From NCBI GenBank assembly GCA_964413425.1, contig CAYPST010000073.1, forward strand, positions 1 to 20,931: DNA of 20,931 nucleotides. The letters run 5' to 3'. Positions 8,271-16,476 of this stretch are shown piece by piece (within the stretch, counting starts at the first letter, position 1; every line of letters starts with the position of its first letter). A program made the translations under genes and the position numbers. Below the pieces are notes generated by a model. It was not told the DNA's origin and ran no database searches. It was given only the letters and a program-made list of their open reading frames with translations. This DNA comes from DATFLS01 sp964413425 (GTDB taxonomy: Bacteria; Fidelibacterota; JAANXI01).

Positions 8271-10166
8271 TTAGCTCATTGCCGGTTCCAGAGAATCATA
8301 CGACACCACCCGATTGCGGCCATTCTTTTTCGCGTAGTAGAGCGCTTTGTCGCCCTGGGCAACCAGCTGTTCGGAGGTGATCAGATTTGAAGCCGAGGCA
8401 TGACTGATTCCGATACTGATGGTGATACTGATTTCTTCAGGTGAGTTATTTCCATCACCGGATGATCTGAACCGGTGATTTTCCACCCGGTTCCGCAACC
8501 GTTCTGCTATCACCAGCGCCCCATCCAGGCTGGTCTCGGGTAAAATGATCACAAATTCTTCTCCCCCGTATCTCACCGGAATGTCAATGCTTCTGGCCGA
8601 GCTGCTGATAAGCCGGGCCAGCTCTTCCAGGATCTCATCACCTCTGAGATGACCGTAGGTATCGTTGACCTTTTTGAAATGATCGATGTCCAGGATGAGG
8701 AAGGAAACATTGCTGTGATATCGCTGCGCGCGGTTCAGTTCCGTTTTCATCTGTTCTTCGAGATAGCGCCGATTGTATAATCCTGTCAGACTGTCTCTAA
8801 TGGCCATCTCTTTGACCTGTCGAAAAGCAAACAGGTTATTGATAATATGCAGAACCAGTGCAATCCTGGCAGCAAAGGTATACAGGAGCCGGACCTCCTC
8901 CCCACTGTAGCTGGACTTCTGGCAGGAACCTATATAAACCATACCCACAAGTTGGTCTTCAGGAGCTTTTAAAGGAATGTTAATATTTGCTTTAATCCCA
9001 TCGTTCGGCAGCTCGGAAGCATCCTCGGACTGCCCGCCATCCCAATTGTTAATTTTGATATCCGGACTGATCTTGGGCAGCTGCGAGGGGCTCCGGGTGA
9101 AATACTGTCCGTGAATTTCTGCTCTCAGCATGGAGAGAACGGACTCATTCAGGATATAGTCGGAAATGACGTAGGCATCAGTATCCCGGTCCCGGAAGGT
9201 GGCCAACATTCCGATATCAAAATCGATAATTTTCTTCAAATCCGAAAAAATGGTCTCTACCAGTTCATCGAAGTTTTGCGTCGTTCCGACCTTTTTGCTC
9301 ATTTCATAGAGGAACTTTAATCCCCGATCCTTGAGCGCATGATTGGTTTCCAGATCGATGACATAATTATAAAGATTTAATTCAGCAGAGGTCATCTGAT
9401 ACTGAGGAGAAAACACCATAATGACGTGTTCATGCCCGGCGCCGTCCGGTTCACCAGGCGAGAGGATGGCCGTAATATCGTAATGGTGGCTCTTTTCTCC
9501 TGAATGTAACTTCAGCTGGGTCAAGGCGATCCCGTACGCCTCCAATCCATGCTCAATTTCCTGCCAGAACGCTTCGTAATCAATATCTCCTATGGCTTCA
9601 CTAAACCGGGAGTGCAGTAATTTTTCCCTGGGAAAGTTGGTGAGGTCTTCAGCCGCAGAATTCACGTGCAGGATAGTCCCGTCGGTCTTATTCAGATGGA
9701 AGAATGCGGTTTGGGACATTTCTTTTTCGTATCCCTCTTCCGGGCCGTCCTGGAGGGTTTCCAGCCGCTTTATAATGTGATGGTGGTTTTTATTGCGCTG
9801 ATATTCCTCAAACGCATCATTCAGGATTCCGGTCAGCTGCTGCACGGTAAACGGTTTCCGTAAGAAGCGGAAAACTTCCCCCTCATTGATGGCATCAATC
9901 GCGAATTGGAGGTCATCATATCCGGTCATAATGATGCGGATGATATCCGGAGAAGACAGTTTGAGCTCCCGCAGCAGCTCGGTCCCGGGCATTTCGGGCA
10001 TCGATTGATCCACAACGGCCACCTGAATATCATGTTGTTCCAGGATCGCCAGTGCCTGCTTCCCGGATTTTGCGGTATATCCCACGAACTCAGTTACTTT
10101 GATGGCGCTGCGCAAAAATTCCAGTAGTTGTGTGTCGTCATCGACGAAAAGGACTGATTTTTCCAT
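8271..10166 (-). CDS. Response-regulator diguanylate cyclase (REC-PAS-GAF-GGDEF)
   Basis: A 631-residue cytoplasmic signalling protein that should make cyclic di-GMP. REC domain at 1-120: acidic Asp9-Asp11, phospho-acceptor Asp53, Thr81 and Lys104 (FLRKPF). A PAS-like region at about 151-256 (FFHLNKTDGTILHVNSAAED) is followed by a GAF-like domain at about 284-445. GGDEF domain at 456-625: DSLTGLYNRRYLEEQ, LDIDHFKKVNDTYGH and the active site GGEEF (534-538). RSID (525-528) sits five residues before it, the standard RxxD inhibitory I-site, so product feedback is expected. The REC sequence resembles those of HD-GYP regulators. No histidine kinase gene adjoins it, so it is an orphan regulator here. 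No Shine-Dalgarno is seen before the ATG. It is separated from both neighbours by more than 400 bases and is probably transcribed alone. Confidence 0.93.
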   Translation of the reverse strand: MEKSVLFVDDDTQLLEFLRSAIKVTEFVGYTAKSGKQALAILEQHDIQVAVVDQSMPEMPGTELLRELKLSSPDIIRIIMTGYDDLQFAIDAINEGEVFRFLRKPFTVQQLTGILNDAFEEYQRNKNHHHIIKRLETLQDGPEEGYEKEMSQTAFFHLNKTDGTILHVNSAAEDLTNFPREKLLHSRFSEAIGDIDYEAFWQEIEHGLEAYGIALTQLKLHSGEKSHHYDITAILSPGEPDGAGHEHVIMVFSPQYQMTSAELNLYNYVIDLETNHALKDRGLKFLYEMSKKVGTTQNFDELVETIFSDLKKIIDFDIGMLATFRDRDTDAYVISDYILNESVLSMLRAEIHGQYFTRSPSQLPKISPDIKINNWDGGQSEDASELPNDGIKANINIPLKAPEDQLVGMVYIGSCQKSSYSGEEVRLLYTFAARIALVLHIINNLFAFRQVKEMAIRDSLTGLYNRRYLEEQMKTELNRAQRYHSNVSFLILDIDHFKKVNDTYGHLRGDEILEELARLISSSARSIDIPVRYGGEEFVIILPETSLDGALVIAERLRNRVENHRFRSSGDGNNSPEEISITISIGISHASASNLITSEQLVAQGDKALYYAKKNGRNRVVSYDSLEPAMS

Positions 10167-10596
10167 AGATGCCAGGTAAAGGAGTGATTCCTTATCTTAA
10201 TTGGAGTTTGAAGCCGGAAACAGTTCCTGTCGGTCCGGGATCCCTGTGACAGCCCTGGCCACGAGGTTTGAACTCTGCAGAGGATAAAAATCTAATGCCG
10301 AAACTCCCCCAGCTGCCAGGTCAAGACTCTGCCGGAACCCCCTCTCCACCCCGCCCGCCTTTCTCTTATAATCGGGAGTATTATCAACTTCTTGAGAAAA
10401 TGCTTCCGGCAAATCGATATGAAAATAACACGGAAGGAACGTCAGATGCTTTTCTGATGTCATTCCGGGAATCAGCCGTTCCTTTGCTCTCACCAGGTGT
10501 TCGCCGACGTTCATATTTCAGAGGCTAATATGTTTATGACAGATCTCGACGAAATATAGGCCGGTCTGCAGGTAGAAGCAACTCAAAAACAGAGTA
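10167..10596. other. Intergenic region between cyclase and haem-barrel genes
   Basis: These 430 bases lie upstream of the diguanylate cyclase and downstream of the haem-barrel gene. A 105-codon minus-strand frame (10197-10514) and an overlapping 86-codon plus-strand frame (10268-10528) are open, but neither has a ribosome site, a signal peptide or a familiar motif, and both look like chance frames. A TATAAT occurs on the plus strand near 10372 without a matching -35 box. I see no clear terminator or RNA gene. Confidence 0.5.
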
Positions 10597-11757
10597 TTAG
10601 AACCAGAAATGAGACTGCAGAATAAACTCGGAACGCGAAAAATCCGGGGCGGCCGTGGCATTCAGCAATCGATACTGGGGCTTAATTTCCACAAAAGAAA
10701 TGGGGAAAATTTCTGCGCCAATAGTATATCGCACCAGCTCCGTATTCTCCTGATCCCGGTTGGCGTCAAAATAATCGTGTTCCAGCGCAAGATAGATTCC
10801 CTTGTGAACTCTCCAGGTGATATCTGCATAGGAGGTGAAACCGGTGGTGTTCTCTGCCGGATACTCGTGCATGATATCCGCTTCGCCCATGAATGTCAAC
10901 GGGCCCCAGTTAATCCCTGCGTAAACACCGTAATATGAGTATCGATCCAATTGCCGGTAGTAGCTGCCGGTAAAATAACTGAATCCTACCAGCGTGTTGG
11001 CCTGACCGATCCAGAAGGCACGGGAAGCATTGACTGCCGTCGAGTACGTTTCCTGTCCCATTTTTTTTCCGATACTTCCGGTGATCTTCCATCCAATGGG
11101 ATTATAGCCTGCTTCCAGACCGACAGTGTTATTCTCCGGTTTCCAGTGCATTCCCTGGTATTGAGTGGGAATCCGGGCGGTATTTTCGCTGACAACGACA
11201 CTGCCGTCATTCCCGCCCCGGATAAACGAAGTATGATCGTCCAGCCGCAATCCGTAATCCTGGAAGAACTGTCCGAAACGCACATACACATTCTCGCCGG
11301 AATTATTCCACTGTGCCCAGAGATCGGTGGAGGCAACGGTCCGAAACAAAGACTGTTCAAAGTAGAGCTGGAATTGGTCAGCCGGGGTGATCCCAAGGTA
11401 AAGGTCCGCCTGCATCGGGAAGAAGGCATTCCGTGATTCATTTTGTTCGGTATAGTTATAGAACTGCACTCGCACGTCCGAACCATACCGGATAAACTCG
11501 TTAATGGCGGCAGTGAAATTTTCTTTGCCAAAATCCTCCCAGGGAATCGCCGGCAGCACCTCTTTTGAGTAATAGTCCGCTCCGTAATCGTTCCGCAGTC
11601 CGCCGCCCTGGTTATTCACGTGGCACTGGACGCAGGTGGCTGCCTCCCGGACTGCAAATTTCGGGTGGGCCTTGCTCGTGGTCCCAACAAGTCCGGCCAA
11701 GAAAAGCATTGTTGTCGTTATAATCGTTATATATGAGAAATAGTATTTTTGACCCAT
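10597..11757 (-). CDS. Outer-membrane beta-barrel protein with one N-terminal c-type haem motif
   Basis: The 386-residue product (from ATG 11757) has a signal peptide ending around SKA (residue 30), then HPKFAVREAATCVQCHVNN with one CxxCH haem site (Cys42, Cys45, His46) and a GGGLRNDYG turn. The rest alternates aromatic and polar residues in amphipathic strands (DVRVQFYNY, QADLYLGITP, NVYVRFGQFF, YYGVYAGINW) and ends FILQSHFWF with a terminal Phe, the outer-membrane insertion signature. I infer a barrel with a haem domain at its periplasmic mouth, perhaps for electron transfer. Similar CxxCH-then-barrel proteins exist in environmental Gram-negative lineages, but I do not know a tested function. 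ATG 11757 is chosen over the longer frame to 11856 because GGAAGGA lies at good spacing and the signal peptide starts there. Attachment would need the cytochrome c maturation system, not seen here. Confidence 0.82.
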   Translation of the reverse strand: MGQKYYFSYITIITTTMLFLAGLVGTTSKAHPKFAVREAATCVQCHVNNQGGGLRNDYGADYYSKEVLPAIPWEDFGKENFTAAINEFIRYGSDVRVQFYNYTEQNESRNAFFPMQADLYLGITPADQFQLYFEQSLFRTVASTDLWAQWNNSGENVYVRFGQFFQDYGLRLDDHTSFIRGGNDGSVVVSENTARIPTQYQGMHWKPENNTVGLEAGYNPIGWKITGSIGKKMGQETYSTAVNASRAFWIGQANTLVGFSYFTGSYYRQLDRYSYYGVYAGINWGPLTFMGEADIMHEYPAENTTGFTSYADITWRVHKGIYLALEHDYFDANRDQENTELVRYTIGAEIFPISFVEIKPQYRLLNATAAPDFSRSEFILQSHFWF

Positions 11758-11827
11758 GGACTGTATTCCTTCCGTCATTGTTATTTGTGAACTGGCTGAA
11801 TCCGAGCGTCGGATATCAAGCGTATAA

Positions 11828-11856
11828 AATGTAAAATATAAATTCAGAAGACTCAA
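11828..11856 (-). promoter_or_regulatory. Candidate promoter of the haem-barrel gene
   Basis: On the minus strand TTGAGT (11856-11851) and TACATT (11833-11828) are separated by 17 bases, within an A+T-rich stretch and about 70 bases before the ATG at 11757. The match to the sigma-70 pattern is only moderate, and nearby A+T-rich hexamers could serve instead. Confidence 0.3.
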
Positions 11857-12356
11857 AAAGTAAAATGGCTTACATAATTAGTTTGAATAATTCATAAAAA
11901 CAGTACATCACAAGGGTCCAAAGGACTCCGCCGGAGCGGGACGAGGCAGCCTGTCCCGCACCACCGGGGATAAGCACAGAAACGACCAGCCTGCCCTGAG
12001 TCGTCGGGGATGACCGCAGATCCTTTCATTTCCACACATCCAAAGGATTAACGTGCAGAGGTACATGAGGTACATAGGTATATCAGTGGTTGCGGGAAGG
12101 AGAGATATCCGTTTCAATCAGCAGGGGATCATTCACGCTGCTTTGGCTGGGACGAACACCAGCACCGTCCCACCCCTACGAACCTATTTCCTTATCCCGA
12201 AGATTGCTTCGGGACGTACCCGATAGAGGTGGCACCAGGTAACGAAAATCACTGGTTAAGAAGGAGTATATTTACTTACAGGATGGACAGCCGAACATTC
12301 CGGATCCACCAGCATCCGGGAGCTTCCGCGATCCTGCACTTGATCGGTGTGAGTCC
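11857..12356. other. Intergenic region between haem-barrel and trpB2 genes
   Basis: About 500 bases without a convincing gene. It holds the 13-mer GATGACCGCAGAT (12009-12021), which also occurs at 20078-20090 and inverted at 14212-14224, so it belongs to the intergenic repeat families near the mevalonate genes. It also holds a perfect hairpin TCCCGAAG-ATTG-CTTCGGGA at 12195-12214. No T-run follows the hairpin on either strand, so I do not call a terminator. A 25-codon plus-strand frame at 12283-12360 behind AAGGAG looks accidental. Confidence 0.55.
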
Positions 12357-13664
12357 CTAGACTCCTTTTTCTCTCTGCAAATTCCCTGCGAAATATTCCT
12401 CAAACGCAGAGAGATCGAGCAATCCGTGTCCGCTCAGATTGAACAGGATAGTTTTTTCTTTGCCTTCTTCCTTCGCCTTCTGTGCTTCCACGATCGCCAT
12501 TTGTATGGCATGGGCGGATTCGGGTGCCGGAATGATGCCCTCGGTTCGGGCAAATAACACTGCCCCGTCGAAAATATCTATCTGAGACAGCGATTCCGCC
12601 CGTATCAACCCTTCCCGGACCAGTAAACTGACCAGCGGAGCCGCTCCGTGATATCGTAATCCACCGGCGTGAATGGATGGCGGAACAAAATCATGTCCCA
12701 GGGTGTACATCTTCATCAACGGTGTCATCCCCGCGGAATCCCCGAAATCATAATCATACTCCCCTTTGGTGAGGGTTGGACATGAAACGGGTTCCACGGC
12801 CACCAGATCGAGATCCTTCCCGTTGATTTTATCCCTGGCAAACGGAAAGGCAAGCCCGGCGAAATTGCTGCCACCGCCGTGACATCCGATAATAATGTCC
12901 GGATAGACACCGGCTATATCCATCTGCTTTTTCGCTTCCTGTCCAACGATAGACTGATGGAGCAACACATGATTTAAGACGCTACCCAGCGAGTATTTGG
13001 TATCCTTGTCTTTCACCGCTTCCTCCACAGCTTCGGAAATAGCCATCCCCAGGCTGCCGGGCGTATCGGGATCTTTCTCCAGAATGGCCCGGCCGGTTTC
13101 CGTGCGATCGGAAGGCGAGGGATAGACATCTGCCCCATACGTCTTCATCACGATCTTTCGATACGGTTTCTGATCGAAACTTACCCGCACCATATAAACC
13201 AGACATTCCATATCGAACATGTTGCAGGCATATGCCAGGGCACTGCCCCACTGGCCTGCACCGGTTTCCGTGGTGAGACGTTTGGTGCCGGCCAGGCTGT
13301 TGTAATAAGCCTGCGGAATAGCGGTATTGGGTTTATGACTGCCTACCGGCGAGACCCCTTCGTATTTAAAATAAATCCTGGCCGGCGTATCCAGTGCCGC
13401 CTCCAGCTCTGTGGCACGCACCAGCGGAGACGGACGATAGTTGATATACGCATTCAACACCGGTTCCGGAATCGGAATCTCCCGATCGCCGGACATTTCC
13501 TGTTCCAGCAAGTTCATGGGAAAAATGACGGACATCTTCTCCGGGCCCATAGGCTCCCGGGTTTCCGGATCCAGCGGGGGATGAGGTTCAAAGGGTAAGT
13601 CCGCAATAATGTTATAATAATTCTTCGGAATGTCCTCTTCCTGCAACACTATCTTTTTGGCCAT
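12357..13664 (-). CDS. trpB: Tryptophan synthase beta chain, TrpB2 type
   Basis: A 435-residue PLP enzyme of the TrpB2 branch. Lys111 in SPVGSHKPNTA binds PLP, Glu133 (TTETGAGQWG) is the catalytic acid-base, and CHGGGSNFAG (GGGSN 263-267) holds the phosphate. The extended N-terminus (DLPFEPHPPLDPET and IPEPVLNAYINYRPSPL) and internal insertions are typical of TrpB2, which is longer than the roughly 390-400 residues of TrpB1. TrpB2 condenses indole with serine; the TrpB2 forms generally do not bind TrpA strongly and may act in indole salvage. No trpA or other trp gene lies nearby, which agrees. The start is supported by a strong GGGAGGA seven bases before ATG. Upstream an 8-base direct repeat (TCACAGCT, 13736-13743 and 13746-13753) could be an operator, but this is unproven. 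Confidence 0.95.
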   Translation of the reverse strand: MAKKIVLQEEDIPKNYYNIIADLPFEPHPPLDPETREPMGPEKMSVIFPMNLLEQEMSGDREIPIPEPVLNAYINYRPSPLVRATELEAALDTPARIYFKYEGVSPVGSHKPNTAIPQAYYNSLAGTKRLTTETGAGQWGSALAYACNMFDMECLVYMVRVSFDQKPYRKIVMKTYGADVYPSPSDRTETGRAILEKDPDTPGSLGMAISEAVEEAVKDKDTKYSLGSVLNHVLLHQSIVGQEAKKQMDIAGVYPDIIIGCHGGGSNFAGLAFPFARDKINGKDLDLVAVEPVSCPTLTKGEYDYDFGDSAGMTPLMKMYTLGHDFVPPSIHAGGLRYHGAAPLVSLLVREGLIRAESLSQIDIFDGAVLFARTEGIIPAPESAHAIQMAIVEAQKAKEEGKEKTILFNLSGHGLLDLSAFEEYFAGNLQREKGV

Positions 13665-13834
13665 GCTCTGTCCTCCCGTTCTGAAACATTTTCAAATTAT
13701 TGGTTAGCCCGGTGGTAAAATAACCGCGAAATTGGTCACAGCTGCTCACAGCTATTTAAGGTTCCAAAATATATGACTCAAGGATACAACAATTTCGGGA
13801 AAAAGTACAAACGGAATTTTATACAGCCCTTATT

Positions 13835-14171
13835 AATGGCACACGGATATGCACGGAAACGGTGGATGAACACAGGATGGCAAAGGGCAAACGTATGTGT
13901 TGGGCATCGGTTTGCCTGGTTTGGCGACAAGGAGGAGTCAGAAAGACAGTTAGTGGTCAATTGTCAATTGTCAATCGTAAAAAACATTGCGAGTTCTGGT
14001 TTTTCGGTGATTTGGGTGCTTTTCACTGTTAGGATTCATTAAACCCCGAAGCCGCTGACATACAAACTCACCCTTTCCATTCCCTGGTTCACTCTGCTTT
14101 CTATAATCAATCTGGTTCATGAACCTCTTCGGCGCGCGAGTGTATACCTTAGATGCCGGCGAAATACTTCT
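13835..14171 (+). repeat. Mosaic intergenic repeat, upstream copy (before mvaD)
   Basis: Ordered blocks: a CACACGGAT-type block (13835-13877), two GGCAAAG-like heptamers (from about 13880), a run of TCAATTG units (13956-13978), a TTTCGGTGATTTGGGTGC block (14000-14042) and a block from TAATCAATCTGG to CGGCGAAATACTTCT (14104-14171). The same blocks recur in the same order and orientation after the reductase-kinase gene (18729-19034). The two copies are diverged but clearly related: CCTTAGAT..CGGCGAAAT.CTTCT matches at 22 of 25 positions. Frames open across it (13773-14042 and others) are not conserved as protein. With 13665-13834 and 14172-14401 this fills the 737-base space between the divergent trpB2 and mvaD genes. 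Confidence 0.75.
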
Positions 14172-14203
14172 GCCCTTTGCCGTTTGCCCTTTGCCCTTTG
14201 CCT
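14169..14203 (+). repeat. Heptamer array (TTTGCCC-like, five units)
   Basis: Five exact-register seven-base units: TCTGCCC, TTTGCCG, TTTGCCC, TTTGCCC, TTTGCCT. It directly follows the upstream mosaic repeat and precedes an inverted GATGACCGCAGAT (14212-14224) and an inverted CACACAGATGACGCGGA-type block to about 14255. Related arrays occur at 18777, 19031, 19137 and 19243. Confidence 0.8.
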
Positions 14204-14401
14204 TGTGGTTTATCTGCGGTCATCGGTTTTTTCCGCGTCATCTGTGTGCTATTTCTGATCTTCCGGAGTCAGATCGAACAGAGACAGTTTTATCTTCTGG
14301 GAGATCTTTGTAACTTTCAGTAATCTAAAATCATCAGCGGTACATTAAAGGGACAACAGAATTTTGGATGTGGTCACTCCAAAAGATGAAAACGCCGGAT
14401 C

Positions 14402-15388
14402 ATGAAAGCCGGTAACGAATGCACCGCCCGGGCGCACGCCAATATCGCTCTGATTAAATACTGGGGAAAACGGGATCCGGTTCGGAATATTCCGGCGGTG
14501 GGATCGATTTCCATGACCCTGGATGCCCTGCACACCACCACAACACTTCGTTTTGACGAAAATCTCGCCCGGGATCAGCTGATATTAAATGAAGAAGAAG
14601 CCACACCAAACCAATTGAACCGGGTTTCGAGATTTCTGAACCTTATTCGCGAACGAGCGGAGATCTCAACCAGAGCACATATTCTGAGCGCCAATAATTT
14701 CCCCACCGGTGCGGGATTAGCCTCTTCCGCTTCCGGCTTTGCAGCGTTAACCCTCGCCGCAGCCGAAGCTGCCGGCTTGAATCTCAGCCCGGAAGAACTT
14801 TCCGCCCTGGCCCGCCGGGGTTCCGGCTCAGCTGCCCGATCCGTTTACGGGGGATTCGTGGAAATGCACCCGGATCCAGACGAGGCATTCGCCGTTCGGA
14901 TCCATGATGAAGATTACTGGGATATCCGCCTGCTGGTCCTGGTGATTTCCAGGGAGGAAAAACGGTTCAGCAGCCGGGAGGGCATGACCCGATCTGCAGA
15001 AACATCCCCCTACTATACCGCCTGGGTGGAGACCTCTTTTCAGGATCTCGCGGAGATGCGCGATGCACTGCATACCCGCGATTTCGAAAAGTTGGGCGAA
15101 CTCAGCGAATACAGCTGCCTGAAAATGCATGCGCTCACTATATCTTCACGCCCCGGGATTCTCTACTGGGAACCCGGAACCATAACGGTTATGCATGCCA
15201 TACGCGCCCTTCGCAGACAAGGGCTCCCGGCCTATTTTACCATTGATGCGGGTCCCCAGGTGAAGGTGCTCTGCCTGCCCGAACACCAGCAACAGATTCT
15301 GGGTTCACTGCGCGATATTCCGGACATCCGGGATATCATCCCCGCGGGACCCGGACCCGACGCAACAGTCCTGGAGGACTCCGCTTGA
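14402..15388 (+). CDS. mvaD: Diphosphomevalonate decarboxylase
   Basis: A 328-residue GHMP-family enzyme that phosphorylates and decarboxylates mevalonate 5-diphosphate to isopentenyl diphosphate. It shows ANIALIKYWGK (13-23), the P-loop FPTGAGLASSASGFAAL (100-115), RRGSGSAARS with Arg146, YGGFVEM, and the catalytic Asp282 in TIDAGPQVK. These are the standard MvaD motifs and the length is normal. It is the first gene of the cluster; its stop overlaps the next gene by four bases (TTGA). The ATG at 14402 has only a weak upstream purine run, and I could not fix a promoter in the 14260-14400 interval. It is annotated as cytoplasmic. Confidence 0.96.
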   Translation: MKAGNECTARAHANIALIKYWGKRDPVRNIPAVGSISMTLDALHTTTTLRFDENLARDQLILNEEEATPNQLNRVSRFLNLIRERAEISTRAHILSANNFPTGAGLASSASGFAALTLAAAEAAGLNLSPEELSALARRGSGSAARSVYGGFVEMHPDPDEAFAVRIHDEDYWDIRLLVLVISREEKRFSSREGMTRSAETSPYYTAWVETSFQDLAEMRDALHTRDFEKLGELSEYSCLKMHALTISSRPGILYWEPGTITVMHAIRALRRQGLPAYFTIDAGPQVKVLCLPEHQQQILGSLRDIPDIRDIIPAGPGPDATVLEDSA

Positions 15389-16467
15389 AACTCACCGTCA
15401 ACGCTCCCGGTAAACTGATTCTCCTGGGCGAATATGCGGTGCTGGAAGGCGCCAGATCCCTGGTGGCGGCCGTGGACCGGTACGCGCAGGTCACTATTCA
15501 ACCAAACTTCGGGGAAACTTATCGCCTGAGCTCTCCCACTCTGGGCGTTCAATGTCTCCCGCTCTCTGCGAATGAACAAGGTAGTGTTGAGTTTCTCGAA
15601 TCAATCTCAAAACGGGACCAGAATCGCCTGCGGTTTGTCCAGAAACTGCTCACTCATTGTTTCGCAGGGAGAAGCCTGCATGAACAGGGCAGCTCCCGGG
15701 CAGACCTCTCAATCAGGACCGATGCCTTTTACCATGAATCCGGTGTGAAACTGGGACTGGGATCCAGTGCCGCCATGACTGTCGCCCTCTGTGCCGGATT
15801 GCAGAGTTATTTCCAGGACACTCCGGAACTGCCGCCAGAGAAAAACGCCCTGTTCGATCAATCATTGGAAGCACACCGGGCCGCCCAGGGAAAACTCGGC
15901 AGCGGCATCGATGTGGCGGCCAGCACTTACGGAAATGTTCTCTGCTACCGGGCGGACACCGGCAAACATCATCGCTGGGAAGTAACCTCATTGGAAGGAT
16001 GGCCTGAAGACCTGTATCTGTTGACCATCTGGACCGGCATACCGGCTTCCACCACCCGGTTTGTGAAACGGTTGAATCAATATAAACGCCAGAACCTCCG
16101 GGAGTATAAAGAAAGCATGGCGGAACTCATTCGACTCTCGGAAGACGGGAGCGAGTACTTTCAACGATCCCGGTGGTCGGAGTTTCTGGAAACTGCGGAT
16201 AAGTATTATTATATGCTGCAGCAGTTGGGTTCCGAAGCCGGGATACCTATTATTTCGGAAGAACACCGGCAAATTCGTGAGATTGTGCAGAAAGCCGGTG
16301 GAGTATACAAACCTTCCGGGGCGGGCGCCGGAGATATCGGGGTGGCATTGACGGATAATCCGGATGTCAGGGATGATATTCGAGAACGCATATCGGCAAG
16401 TGCCTGTCAATTGCTGCCGCTCTCGATATCCGCGCAGGGAGTTCACCTGACACCGAAAGCAGATTAG
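15385..16467 (+). CDS. mvaK2: Phosphomevalonate kinase
   Basis: A 360-residue GHMP kinase that converts mevalonate 5-phosphate to the diphosphate. Motifs: APGKLILLGEYAVLEG (7-22), the ATP loop KLGLGSSAAMTVAL (122-135), AQGKLGSGIDVAASTYG (167-183) and KPSGAGAGDIGVAL (309-322). GSGxDVAxxxYG and SGAGxGDxGxAL are the patterns of phosphomevalonate kinase rather than mevalonate kinase, and the position between mvaD and a mevalonate kinase agrees. The start is TTG, in a four-base TTGA overlap with the mvaD stop, seven bases after a strong GGAGG. It ends 9 bases before the next ATG. By motif it resembles the eukaryote-like (ERG8) and Gram-positive MvaK2 enzymes. Confidence 0.93.
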   Translation: MKLTVNAPGKLILLGEYAVLEGARSLVAAVDRYAQVTIQPNFGETYRLSSPTLGVQCLPLSANEQGSVEFLESISKRDQNRLRFVQKLLTHCFAGRSLHEQGSSRADLSIRTDAFYHESGVKLGLGSSAAMTVALCAGLQSYFQDTPELPPEKNALFDQSLEAHRAAQGKLGSGIDVAASTYGNVLCYRADTGKHHRWEVTSLEGWPEDLYLLTIWTGIPASTTRFVKRLNQYKRQNLREYKESMAELIRLSEDGSEYFQRSRWSEFLETADKYYYMLQQLGSEAGIPIISEEHRQIREIVQKAGGVYKPSGAGAGDIGVALTDNPDVRDDIRERISASACQLLPLSISAQGVHLTPKAD

Positions 16468-16476
16468 GATTGTCCT

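Noticed and set aside
8034..8390. 118-codon plus-strand open frame
   Set aside because: Its 3' part lies antisense to the end of the GGDEF gene and the rest lacks any protein family feature.
10197..10514. 105-codon minus-strand open frame between the cyclase and haem-barrel genes
   Set aside because: No ribosome site, no recognisable motif or signal peptide, and an equally long frame runs antisense through it.
12283..12360. Short plus-strand frame (25 codons) with AAGGAG upstream
   Set aside because: Spacing from AAGGAG to ATG is too long, the product has no features and it runs into the trpB2 end on the opposite strand.
13773..14042. 89-codon plus-strand open frame before mvaD
   Set aside because: It lies inside the mosaic repeat, and the matching repeat copy at 18729 is not read as a similar protein.
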